A stretch of DNA of 64,000 bases from Chrysoperla carnea (lineage: Eukaryota > Arthropoda > Insecta > Neuroptera > Chrysopidae), in NCBI RefSeq assembly GCF_905475395.1, contig NC_058339.1, positions 38,759,172 through 38,823,171 on the forward strand. The letters run 5' to 3'. The notes under the pieces are model-generated. The model saw nothing but the letters and a program-made list of their open reading frames with translations. It did no database searches and had not been told where the DNA came from. Below are positions 34,331 to 45,428 of the stretch, in pieces. The translations under genes and the position numbers were made by a program. Within the stretch, counting starts at the first letter, position 1; each line of letters starts with the position of its first letter.

Positions 34331-35574
34331 TTCGTTTGGACCTCAAGTGTCACACCAGACTCTATCCATGGCTTCTTTACATGATGTTAGTAACTCCACG
34401 CCAACTTGGGTTCATATTCAGAGGACACCCCTGAATCTATTCCAAAACGACAAAAATTTATGCAGTTAATTGCATTATGCACCTAATTTTTTTGCTCTTG
34501 GTATTGGAGTATAATATCTCATCTTAATTCTTTAAATAAATAATTTTGATGTAATAAATATTTTATAAATTATTTTAGCACTTTTCTTTACTATGCGTGC
34601 TCATCTAATTAATCTTATAAATTGGATGATGTATGCAATGCAAACAACAAGTGTATATGACAAGTGTAGATCATCAACATAAGTGGTCCATTGTGGAGCT
34701 TAACTTTTGGTACACATTTAAAAACGATAAAAAGTCAGATAACTTTAAAACTTCATAACTTAAAGATATATTGAAATAATCCTTTCTCTTTCTACTACCA
34801 AACAGCAAACAAATTTGAATCGATTACCTTGTATTTACAGTTAAAAACATATTTGTAGTGAACTTTTTTGTTAAGTGTATATCACCAGTTAGAATGTTAG
34901 ATGAATGTTACACCTAATTAAGGGTAACTACAAAGAAATGTATTTAAGTAGGTAAGATAAAATAAACGTATCATATTTATCTTTATATATTTTGTGAAGA
35001 AGAAGGTAGGTACAAAGAATAACAATAAATACATTAAAAAAGATCTCTGAACAAGTAACAACAAGTGAGTATATGTATAGAAAAAACAAAACATTATACA
35101 TAAAGAAAAATTTATGTTAATTTAATATTTTAATAATAAATAACACATCTTACAGGTATTTACTTTTGTAATAATCATTAATAATATTAAGTGCTTTTGG
35201 ACTTTGAGTTATTCACATTCCTTGCATAGTTTCCGGTACCTATATATATATGTTTTTTTTTTTAACTATACTTTTTTTAAATTTAATAATAAGATCTAAG
35301 AACAAAGTTGTATCGACTATTATTAGTTTCTAAGAGATGGGTTTGAAAGATTGTGTACTCTGTCGAATATTAAGACATTATTATAGATGGGAAAATTTTG
35401 TGTGTGTCAAGGACTATGATTCATTTTTTATGTAAAATTTTATTGAAATTAATTCAATCTTTGTGATTAACTTTAACCTTTTCATAGACGCTAGTATAAA
35501 AAATATTATTCAAAATTTTATCTTACTATGCTTTGTTACTTCTGTCGATCTAAGTAACCATTTATGTAGTATGT
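34331..35574. other. Unassigned AT-rich DNA
   Basis: No gene or matched repeat. Confidence 0.5.
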
Positions 35575-36068
35575 ATGTTACGGTGGATTCTTTGAACCCA
35601 ATTTTGAAGTAGATATCTTCAACCGATTGAGATAAAATTTTGCATGCACATTTAGTTTGGATGACAATGCATCATGATAAGGTTGCGCCCTCCTGATTTT
35701 CCCATTGCTTCCACCATATTTTATATAAATACATTTTTTTAGTCTTGAATTAAAAATTTTAATAAAAAATACTTTTTAAGGGACAAGCTTTTATTGTACT
35801 AAAAAGTAGAAAATAATATTATCTATACGTCACTCATACCCGACTATTTGTAAAAGTTTGAGTCGCTTATTATCAAGGATGAATCGAAAAGTAATTAGGC
35901 ATGTGGAGTAGATGAGGCGTTCCGATTCATTTTTGATATTTTAAATTAACTTCCTCAAGCTTTTGCAAATAGTCGGGTATGAGTGACTTATAGATTAAAT
36001 TATTTTCTACTTTTTAGTACAATAAAAGCTTGTCGCTTAAAAAGTATTTGTTATTAAAATTTTTTTAA
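35575..36068. mobile_element. Family A-like element containing a 317-base foldback
   Basis: The left part (TATGTTACGGTGGATTCTTT, ACCGATTGAGATAAAATTTT, GATGACAATGCAT, GCTTCCACCAT at 35709) has the same order of modules as other family A copies, but the ATG-GTG-GAA-GC block is inverted. From 35752 a palindrome starts: the left arm 35752-35869 and right arm 35952-36068 pair over about 117 bases and contain AGCTTTTATTGTACTAAAAA, GTAGAAAATAAT and CACTCATACCCGACTATTTG. The centre is also partly self-complementary. Confidence 0.75.
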
Positions 36069-36620
36069 TTTTGTCTACAAAATACATCAGCCCAAACAAG
36101 AGATATGTTTGTATTTTAGCCAATTCTTTTATAATGATAAATGCATATTATAATGTGGTTATTTCTTGTCTACGAAAACAGTGCCTTTATTAAACTACGT
36201 ATATTTTCATAGTACTGTATGAGAAAAGCACCTGAACCGTTCGGGAGATAGAGTTACCATTTTACAAGTTTTATATCTTATATGCAGGAGAAGGTGTAGT
36301 ACCTATTATAGAATCGGAATTGACATGTTTTATGATGAACTAGCTGACCCCGTGTATTTAAATTTTGACCAGCGATTATTAATCTAAATTAACACCAGCA
36401 GTTTTGATTTTATTCATTAAAAGCTGCCAATACTATGTTTAGCCCGCCACTTAGACAAACAAATATTCATATGACATTTTTGATTTGAGAGAATGTTTCA
36501 AAGTTTGTCTATTTTTTTACATTTGCAATCGAAATTATTTTTCTCGAGTTATCTCATTACACCCAACTTTTCATTTTCAAAACAATCCAGTCTTATATTT
36601 AAAAAAAAAAAAAAAAAAAA
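36069..36620. other. Unassigned DNA ending in poly(A)
   Basis: No gene. A run of about 20 A bases (36601-36620) immediately precedes family B copy 3. Confidence 0.5.
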
Positions 36621-37177
36621 ACAAGTTAAAACAAACAATTGACTGAGTTAATTGTTGAAATACCATGCATAGTCAGTGTTGATTTTTTTATCACATTACA
36701 CATACAAACATGTGACACATACATAACTGATAATCAAGTATAGTACATATTATAAAATTTCCGCCTAATTGGCGCCGTCACGGGTAAACAGTGATGTTTA
36801 CGAAAAAATGTTTCAAGCAAAAGTTGTTTATTTTTGATAAGGAACATTTTTTACATTTAAACTTTTGTTCTATCTCTAACTGTTTACAAGATGGGTCCTA
36901 CGGACCCAAGACCCAATTGACCTATGATACTCATTTATACGAACTTGACCTCACTTTTTACGTTCTGAGTACGCTGTAAAAATTTCAGCTCGATATCTTT
37001 TTTCGTTTTTGAGTTATCGTGTCCACAGACGGACGGACAACCGGAAATGGACTAATTAGGTGATTTAGTGAACACCTATGACAAAATTTTTTTCCTAGCA
37101 ACATTATTTTTAAGCGTTACAAACTTGGGACTAAACTTAATATACTATGTATATTTCATATATACATGGTATAAAAA
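36621..37177 (+). repeat. Family B, copy 3, near full length
   Basis: The 557-base copy is collinear with 43202-43750: ACAAACAATTGACTGAGTTA, TTGTTGAAATACCATGCATA, GTAAACAGTGATGTTTACGA, TGTTCTATCTCTAACTGTTT, GACGGACGGACAACCGGAAA, AAGCGTTACAAACTTGGGAC, ending CATGGTATAAAA. A poly(A) run abuts the left edge. It has no terminal inverted repeats and no coding frame. Confidence 0.78.
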
Positions 37178-37429
37178 TCTTAATGGGATGTAATAATCGT
37201 TATTTAAATATCATTAAGTTTGAAAAATTCATGTACCTTTACAGCTCATAGACTAAGATTTCTTTCACGCAAAATTCTCGTGACAGTAATGTTTTAGTTT
37301 TATACCTATGCCAATTATAATTCTAAGTCTGGAATTTTATACAGTGTCACAGAAATGTAAGGCACTGTTTTAGGTTCCTAGCATATGTATTCTCATGCAT
37401 ATCATAAACAAATAATTTAATAAACTTGT
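37178..37429. other. Unassigned AT-rich DNA
   Basis: Nothing recognised. Confidence 0.45.
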
Positions 37430-37690
37430 CGCTGTACCAGTTAAATGGCCACCGCGATCTCCCGATTTATAACGGTTTCTTTATTTTTCGTGTGTTTTAA
37501 TAAAACCATGACATACTATATATTTATACAAGGAGAGCATAGAAATCGTGCTGTAGATACTACAGCAGTTACTCTGAATTTCACATTATTAAAATTCCGG
37601 TATTAAATTAATTTGAGATATATGTATATATGAACTTTTTTGTAAATAGAATAGTGCCTGTGCCGTACAATTCTGGAACACCCTGTGTTT
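37430..37690 (+). pseudogene. Tc1/mariner-superfamily transposase C-terminal scrap
   Basis: From 37434 the plus strand reads VPVKWPPRSPDL, the conserved WPPRSPDL motif just before the last catalytic residue in insect Tc1/mariner-like transposases (typically followed by TPLDFFLWG). A frame change after SPDL brings a weak continuation with FF and later HRNRAVD near 37540-37560. About 100 bases on, TGGAACACCCTGT (37674-37686) looks like a terminal repeat of such elements. Heavily decayed. Confidence 0.6.
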
Positions 37691-39239
37691 AGAGATAATT
37701 GAGAAGATATTAAAATGATTTGTGATGCATCATAGAGATTGCATTTCATAATACAATAATAATTATACGCAGAATCTGTATTTCAAGAAATTCAATAGTT
37801 TCCAGTTAAATATGCTAGTTAGTATTCATCATAAATATATTTTATGTTAAAACACTTTATATTATATACTTGGGTATAAATGAAACAGTTATGCGTATTG
37901 CAAATTATTTTTTTTCATATTTCTTGTATGATCTCTGTATTTATTTTATGAATCATCCAATCAAATTATCAAATTTTTTTAGTAACTACACTTACAGTAA
38001 AAACTGTTTAGTTGAGTATTCAACCTTCAAATTGTTAATTATTTTAAATTATTCATTATTTTACACTGCAATCAGAACCAGCTACAACAATGTAGGTTAT
38101 ACCGACCAACCGACTGTAACGTCGAAATGGAAAAGTCCCGACTGAATTCCTCAGTTATAACAACATCGATTATAACGACATATGGACGTAATTCATTCGA
38201 AAATTTATGCCAAAATATCGGCTGTAACGACCAATGCATGTTGTTATCTTTCTGACATGGATATACTTTTTCAGTTTAACAAATCAACATCAAAATAATA
38301 CTATTTTTAGCCCTATAAACATTATTTTGTGCCCAATTAACTTTATATTGAGCCATTATAAATTAACTTATATCCGTTATCCTTTCCCAAATAAATCACG
38401 TTTTCTTGGGATGGATCATATTTAGATCGTATATATGCAGTCTTATTTATGCCCTTTATAAGAAAGTAAAATTTTGACTACCCATTTCGGTGTTTAAATT
38501 ATAGATTTGGGCTGTTAAAGTTTTGCGTTTTTAACATATAAATCTTATATATTGAAGTGCTTTTAAAGGTATGTTTTATTATGTAACAAGGCTAATTTTC
38601 TTAAGATTAATTTGAAAAACTAATAAACATTAGTTAATATCATGACAAATATCTCATTATAAAGATAATTATAATAAGCGGCAATAGTTTTTCCATAAAA
38701 ATACAATTAAAGTGATGAAATAAATGACATTTGTGTTTGGAAAATAAATATTTCTTCTATAAGTGATTTTTTATAAATCTTTAGGCATCAATTTCAAAAA
38801 CTTTGGTATGTATATATACGAAAAAATTTAATCTTAATTTCCCGCCCAAAGTAACAGAATCCTATATATTTCATCTGTAGAATGTTACATTATCAGCAAG
38901 TGACATGGTCGTATTTTCTTTTCAAAATTATTAGGGATTCGCACTAAAAGTTACAATCCATTAAATAGTGAACAAAAGAGAAGTTAAGAGAATTGATAGC
39001 TATAATATGTGGAAAACTGCTAGTTATTTATATTGTTTAAACAAAACTTGTGCAACTTATATATAAAAATTCATTCTTGCGTGATTTTTTTCCTCAAAAA
39101 ATATATTTTAACTTAATAGCAATAAAAATTGATTTTAACTTTTGGTGCAGATTCCTAATTTTTTTTGAAAATGAAATACAACCCATATTAATTGGTGATA
39201 ATGTAGTTTTCTATAGGTGAAAGAATTTTTAAAATCGGT
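37691..39239. other. Unassigned DNA with a TATAACGAC motif cluster
   Basis: A 91-codon plus frame (37870-38145) is not recognised. At 38095-38235 five degenerate copies of GnnTATAACGACnn occur (GTTATACCGACC, GACTGTAACGTCG, AGTTATAACAACATCG, GATTATAACGACATATG, GGCTGTAACGACCAATG), similar in style to the internal motifs of the pogo-type MITE. Otherwise nothing seen. Confidence 0.45.
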
Positions 39240-39600
39240 TAAGTATTAAACTCAAAAATGACGGTTTATATATATTTTCATACAAACTTTCGTTCCCTTT
39301 TTCACCCTTTTAAGGGAAACAATTTCAAAAAATCCTTTCTTATGTGACACGTATAGTATAAAATTAATATATTCTCGAAATTCCAAACTTCTATCATTAG
39401 CGATTCCGGCTGGGCGTCGATATATCAGTCGCAACATTGCCTATTCATCCTCCAGATTATTTCTCCCATCTGAAATGTTTCTGAATTTAAATAAAATACA
39501 AAAAGAATCATTTTGAAGAAAAAAAATCATCAAAATCGGAGCTGTCATTGAGAATGGCAGAATGGCTATTTTATGTATTCCTTTAGCCGACTATAAGTAG
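39240..39600 (+). repeat. Family D, copy 2, with upstream flank
   Basis: 39345-39600 matches family D copy 1 (TATCATTAGCGATTCCGGCT, CATCTGAAATGTTTCTGA, ATCATCAAAATCGGAGCTGT). The preceding stretch TTTTCATACAAACTTTCGTT, CCCTTTTTCACCC, AAGGG is of a kind common in insect repeats and is absent from copy 1, which joins a family A copy instead. Confidence 0.65.
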
Positions 39601-40452
39601 AATGTAAATCGTTATTAAATAGATTTCACTGTAAATAAATGAATATTTAAAATGAAACATTATTTCTTTACACACAAAAAAAAGCTAAGCTATATAATAC
39701 ATACAAACGCATTTATAATAAATGAACTCGTCAATTTTATAATGGTTATTACAATAAACTGTTGGTAGCAGAGCGAAGCTAATACTAAAAAACTAGCTTA
39801 CTATTTATTATAAGCTATAACAAAACACACATGTATATAGTTAAAAAGTGTAGCGTGTTATTCTTACAAAAAAAAAAACATAGAATTTTATATCATTCAT
39901 TTATTATTACATTTTATAATATTTTTGTCTTCTTGTGATAATCTGATATTTCACTATATTTCGCTTGATTAGATGATTTAGTCATTTCCTGCCACCCACT
40001 TTGTCCTCTCAATATGTTGTAAGTAAAATAAGTAAGTATAATGTAAGTACAAACATTTCATACATGCATACATACATACATATTGTTACATACATTTATA
40101 ATATTAATTTCAATATTTGTCCGGTCTCAATCTCCGCAAATATGGAAGTCTGGACACGTATCCATGTTTATTAAACTATGTATTATAATATTATACATAC
40201 ATACAAACATACATACATATACACACTAATATTAATGACATTTGTGTTATTGAGAATTATAGCGTGGATGGTTCTTCATGTCAATCGTGTAATGATGAAT
40301 GTGGTTGAATGCTGATAAGATCACACTTTATGGATTCATTTTTTTTCAATCTTGTGAGGATGAATTCAATTTAAAAAAAGAATTCTTCCAGAATTATATT
40401 ACATCTAGAAAAAACAAATTTTTAATTTTATAAAAATCTAAAAATGTAAGTT
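39601..40452. other. Unassigned DNA with TACA/CATA microsatellites
   Basis: No gene. ACATACATAC-type runs are at 40060-40085 and 40190-40220. Confidence 0.5.
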
Positions 40453-41073
40453 AAAGGACCCCGCAATATTAGATAGGAAAATCTCTTCTGTGAAATTTTT
40501 TCTAACCCACTCTAAAAATTTCTTTGGATTATTCTGATGAAAGACTCTCACAGCCACAAAAATTTTTAACGAGTAGTTTACGAGCTACAGGCTGTATAAC
40601 TATAATGTATGTGTAGCTCTGATCGTTCGTAGCCCTAAAACTACCCGCTATAAAATTTTATGACCGTTAGCGATTCTGTTCAGAACGATCCGAAGAACAT
40701 TTTGGGGGTAGTTTGAAAAAGTTTCACAGAAACCCATTTTCCTAGTCATACAGGTGCTATAAATATAATATATGTGTAGCTTTGGTCGCCCGTAGCTAGA
40801 AAATTAGTAAAAAATTATGTGACCGTGAGAATTTTTAATTAGAACAATCTGAATAACGTTTTAGGAGTGGTTTGAAAAAGTTTCACAGAAAGCTATTTTC
40901 CTAGTCATATACTTAAAGTATAATATATTCGTAGCTTTGATCTGAAAACTTGATTGATTTGAAAACTATTAGTTAAAAATTTTTGTGGCAGTGAGAGGTT
41001 TGGTTGAGTTTAGGGTGGGTTAGAAAAATTTTCACAGAAAGCCATTTTCCTATTTAATATTGCGGGGTCTTTT
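40453..41073. mobile_element. Foldback element with about 130-base inverted ends
   Basis: Ends AAAGGACCCCGCAATATTA and its complement TAATATTGCGGGGTCTTTT bound a 621-base element. The inverted match continues through AGGAAAAT, TCTGTGAAA, TTTTTCTAACCCA and CTCACAGCCACAAAAATTTT for about 130 bases. The interior holds two more copies of the same end segment (TTTGAAAAAGTTTCACAGAA, ATTTTCCTAGTCATA, GTGTAGCTTTGGTC) at 40709-40800 and 40870-40950, so the element is built from four versions of one unit. No ORF. Superfamily not identified. Confidence 0.82.
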
Positions 41074-41214
41074 CGATTTAGAACGAATTTTCTTACGACT
41101 CTTTTGCAAGCTTAGATATATATTATTGTTAATATCCTCTATGTACTTATACTTCTAAGATACCACCACAAAAGTTTATATATTTCTTATTAACACGACT
41201 TTATTAGCTGGGTA

Positions 41215-41470
41215 TGTTTCTACGTATTCTATATATCTATGTATCTATGTAACGGAATATTTGTTTGCACTCATTTCAAAACGTCGAACTGAATTGAAAC
41301 TTCGCACACCTATCAAGGACCAATGATAATACCATAATTTATTAGTTTGTCCAACCATCCATATCACAATCTTCAGAACCAACAGTTAACACAAAAAATT
41401 TTTGATGGTGGAAGCGCAAATAACATTCCATAAGATAAATAAACAATATTTTACTGTTACCATTTTTTGT
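41215..41470 (+). repeat. Family A copy
   Basis: Module order is intact: TATCTATGTAACGGAATATT, AACGTCGAACTGAATTGAAA, CTTCGCACACCTATCAAGGA, GATAATACC, ATGGTGGAAGCGCAAATAAC (41405), TAAATAAACAATATTTTACT. The frame from the ATG begins MVEAQITFHKINK and remains open for 33 further codons or so. No ends are defined. Confidence 0.7.
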
Positions 41471-42584
41471 GTAAGAATTTTGTGCATTTACATTCAATGC
41501 GTGTTACTGAACCCATTTAAATAAAAAAACAATAACTCCTGTAATTTAATGCAGGAAAATATTCTCTGTAGTCTGAAGTAAGTGTTTTCATTTTTTTTTT
41601 CAAAAAATATTTCGTAACATAATGCACGTTTCTACCGTTTCTACTTTCATAGGTTTTATTAAAAGATATAGTATAAGTGTCATATTTGTTGTCAGCTTTT
41701 AATATAATATATTTAATTATACGAATTAATATAAATAAATATACTTATAAATGTAGAATTTTAAATAATAATATTATTTTATTTAAGGTGTGTTAAAATT
41801 AATTAATATTAATATACGCTATTTATTTTACTTAATTAATACGTCATCATGTCACTTATAATTATAAATAATAATTATGTTAATCATAAATTTTAATTTT
41901 ACTTAATATTTATAAAAAATTCATTAATTTAATTAAGAATTATGTGTTGTTTATATAAATATTGTAATGATAAATTGTAAAAAATTATAATTTACTACCA
42001 TTGATTTATATGTATTATATTGTCGTTTCATCGTCGGTATCAATGATATGGTAATTTTCCTTGCTTGTTTTTAATAACATATATTTCTTTCGGACAACGT
42101 GTTGGAAAATTAACAATTTAATCAAGGAATATAAACAATTTGTTATTTTTAATCAGAACCGGATTAATCCAGATAAAACGAAACGTATGAAATTTATGAC
42201 ATATAAGTTTTTCTTTTGAAATCGGTTTTATTTTTGTTAAAATTATTTTTTTATTTTGTGATTTTTAATGAATCTAAAGTACACTTACTGATTTGTCACT
42301 AAAAGAAGAATCATAAAAATCGGTTGGCGTGATATTGAGTTATTCGTCCTCTTGTCGTCCTACTTAATGCAAATTAAAGACTTTTATTGTTTTCTCATGG
42401 ATGCCGCTGTCGTAACTGGGCCAAAATGAAATGGGATCACACGGGAAGCATCAGCAAGTTCTGAGGTAACACACATAAAAAAAAAGTCGAATTGATAACC
42501 TCTTCCGTTTTTGTCGGTTAAAAAAGTAAGAGAGTTGAAAGGACTGTTTTAGAATAGAACTTTAAAAAAAATTTACATATTACA
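41471..42584. other. Unassigned AT-rich DNA
   Basis: Very AT-rich, with no gene. A slightly GC-richer patch lies at 42340-42480. Confidence 0.5.
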
Positions 42585-42770
42585 TATCGTTTCCGAGATA
42601 TTATTACTGGCGCAAATTGATCAAAGTCGGGAACATAGGCAAAATTAACTTGTGTTCTAAACAGTAAAAATTTCTGAAACTTTAGGATTCAATAGTAAGC
42701 CCTATTAAATTCGTAAATTTAATTTCTCGTTAAATTCTGTAGAAAAAAATTTTACCATACCACACTCACA
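42585..42770. mobile_element. Family H, half copy
   Basis: Aligns with the complement of the left half of 29338-29856: CGAGATATTA, AAATTGATCAAAGTCGGGA, AAAATTTCTGAAACTTTAGG, ATTCAATAGTAAGCCCTATT, TTTCTCGTTAAATTCTGTAG and TTTACCATACCA. The other half of the palindrome is missing. Confidence 0.7.
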
Positions 42771-43201
42771 AAACCTTTCGGAAATTGTCATATTTCGAAA
42801 TCTTCTTTGTGTTTAAGATCTTTCCAAAACAAATCTGGTTGGAAATTTTTTTAGGTAGTTGCTTCAAGTTAATATAAATGCGATATATTAATATTAAAAA
42901 ATATCCTAGTATTAGATAAGATAATTATTCAAATAAAAAAGACACCGTACAGCGAAAAATCTTTTAGTTTTCCCTAACTTTTGGAGAATTCACAAGCGTT
43001 TGATTTGTTAAAATAAAGAAAATTCTGGATATGGGTCTTTAATTAAACTTGTATTCGTTACTCCATATCATATGCATTTTCTTCTCCAAGAAATGAATCA
43101 ACTTTACAATCTTTACCTAAGTGTTCATCGGCTACTAAAGACAGTTTCAAGGATCAAAATTATTATTAGTCGACTGCTATTGAATCTATATTATAATTTA
43201 A
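42771..43201. other. Unassigned AT-rich DNA
   Basis: Nothing recognised. Confidence 0.45.
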
Positions 43202-43750
43202 GCAAGTGAAAACAAACAATTGACTGAGTTAATTGTTGAAATACCATACATAGACAATGTTGATTACTCTATCACATTAGACATACATATATACATGTCA
43301 CACATACATAACTGATATACCCATATAATACATACTATACAATTTACGCCTAATTTGCGCCTTCACGTGTAAACAGTGATGTTTACGAAAAAATGTTTCA
43401 AACAAAAGTTGTTTATTTTTTGATAAGGATCATTTTTTAAATTTAAACTTTTGTTCTATTTTTAACGGTTTACAAGATACGAGACCCAATTGACCTATGT
43501 TGCTCATTTACGAACTCTAGCTCACTATTTGCGTCCTGAATACGCTGTAAAAATTTCAGCTTGATATCTTTTTTCGTTTTTCAGTTATCATGTTGACAGA
43601 CAGACGGACAGACAACCGAAAACGGGCTAATTAGGTGATTTTATAAACACCTATATCAAAATTTTGTTCATAGCATCAATATTTTTAAGCGTTACAAACT
43701 TGGGACTAAACTTAGTATACCTTGCATATTACATATATGCATGGTATAAT
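43202..43750 (+). repeat. Family B, copy 4, near full length
   Basis: The 549-base copy is collinear with copy 3, with the same left edge (AAAACAAACAATTGACTGAG) and right edge (CATATATGCATGGTATAATA). The interior again has GTAAACAGTGATGTTTACG and GACAGACGGACAGACAACCG. Copies 3 and 4 define the unit. Confidence 0.78.
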
Positions 43751-44858
43751 AATATAAATCTAATAAAAAAATTTTTTATGTATTTTGATAAAGGAGGGTG
43801 TTCAGAATGGTTTTTATATTACCTAAAAGTAGCCTATTGGCAGATCACAAATCAGTGATGTGTCTAGTGATTGGTTAGTATATTTTTTTTCTTAAACTAT
43901 CACACATTAAATAAAATGTGTAATAAATAAACCGAAACGGCCCTGAAATTCTCAAGATGTAAATGCTCTAATGGATATTTTTGTTTTAAAGATGTAATAA
44001 ATTGGCGTTGATATCTTTTGTTTTATTTTACATGCCATCTCATCCGATACTTTAATTTACTTTTAATAAATGTTACTTGGATCTTAAAATATCTAGAAAT
44101 TTCTGTATTCGAATATAAGGGAAAAAGTAGAATATATAGGGGACATCATGTTCTGACATCAGATTGGACTAAAAGTTCTTCGGGTTGCTTTAATAGCCAA
44201 TTTAGATTCTAAACGGTAAGAGATAGAATAACAATTTAAATAAGAAACTTGATCCTCATAAAAAAACTAATAATTTTTGTTTAAAACATTTTTCCAAAAA
44301 AAGTTAGCTTTCCGAGGAAATGCAACTTGCAACATGCAAAAATATGTCATTATTATATTTATTCGAAAGAAAATACGCTTAAAGTTTATCAATAATTGTA
44401 GGTCGAAATCATGGACACAGGCGAATGTGATCTATTGACCTTGACAACTTTTGGCTAAAGCATTTGGCCGTATAAAATCACTAGCTTGTTTTCTTTCGAT
44501 TAAATGCAATAATGACATAGTTTTAAGTCGCATTTCCTTCAAAAGCTGACGATTTTCATAAAAATGGTTTGGATGAAAAATGTTGTATTTTCTCGAAAAG
44601 GTTTTTGAAAAAAATTGTAACAAAAGAAAAACTTTGTTAGCAATTTTTTAGAATTAATTGCACCAAGTCAAACATTCATGTACACCGTGATACTGTGGCA
44701 AAATTGAACAAATGTTTATGTTGTGGAATATCGGATAAAGGATTTTTTTGCATTCACTTATCTTCTAACGAGATTAAACAATTTTAAGCAGCCCTTAGTG
44801 AAACAGCGCACTTTTAGAGCTCAGTTTACGTCTACACAATTTTTGATTTGTTTTTAAA
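43751..44858. other. Unassigned AT-rich DNA
   Basis: No gene. Frames of 63 and 64 codons (44018-44212 plus, 44432-44623 minus) show no family. Confidence 0.5.
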
Positions 44859-44997
44859 ACGTCACGCACTAAGACCGAAGACTGTCTTATTGTCCAAGTG
44901 GGTGGAGATAGAGGTGATGTTATGAGAAGGAGGCTTAAAGTTGGTATTTTTTAGGATATTGACTAATTAGTTAATAAAGCAGTCACGATATACACAA
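44859..44997 (+). repeat. Repeat F, copy 2 (SINE-free), cut by a Helitron
   Basis: ACGTCACGCACTAAGACCGA through TTAATAAAGCAGTCACGATA matches the F copy at 13670-14120 but has no SINE: TAGGATATTGACTAATTAGT is continuous. It is the natural empty site for that insertion. The match stops at CACAA, where the Helitron begins. Confidence 0.82.
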
Positions 44998-45428
44998 TCC
45001 CTATCCCTATATATTAAAAATGTGAAAGTAAGGATGTTTGTTTGTTTGTTTGTTTGTTTGTTTGTTACGCTTTCGCGCTAAAATTCGTGAATGGTTTTTA
45101 ATGAAACTGTACAGCAATATAGTTCATACTTCAGAATAACACATGAGCTATAATTTATAATATATATATTTTAAAAAAATTAAATTAATTCTGACATTTA
45201 CTATTTTAAATTTTTACAGAAATCTGTAATTTATGGTTCAAAATGATGATTTAAAAAATTTAAAATAGTGAATGTCAAACCATTCATGGGCAACTTTTTT
45301 GATATACTCAATGAATTATGAGTATTTTACATTTAACAAAATTGAAAACTGTGCACATCAAAAGAGGTGGAGGGTATAAAGCGGTGTTTTACTTTTAAGC
45401 CCAGTGAAGCTGGCGAGTATCAAGCTAG
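44998..45428 (+). mobile_element. Short non-autonomous Helitron
   Basis: A 431-base element starts with TC (TCCCTATCCCTATATATTAA) after an A and ends with CTAG before a T, matching Helitron insertion between A and T with 5'-TC and 3'-CTRR ends. Just before the 3' end, GCCCAGTGAAGCTGGC can form a small imperfect hairpin, as expected. The start is followed by TGTGAAAGTAAGGATGTTTG and a (TTTG)7 run, a pattern common in insect Helitrons. An internal inverted pair (TGACATTTACTATTTTAAAT at 45192 and complement at 45254-45278) may be a separate insertion. No RepHel coding capacity. Confidence 0.75.
45035..45065 (+). repeat. (GTTT)n microsatellite in the Helitron
   Basis: About seven perfect TTTG units lie near the 5' end of the Helitron. 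Their length is likely polymorphic. Confidence 0.85.

Noticed and set aside
36336..36360. Helitron 3' end on the minus strand (CTAGCTGACCCCGTG)
   Set aside because: The word resembles insect Helitron ends in complement but no matching TC start or hairpin could be located.
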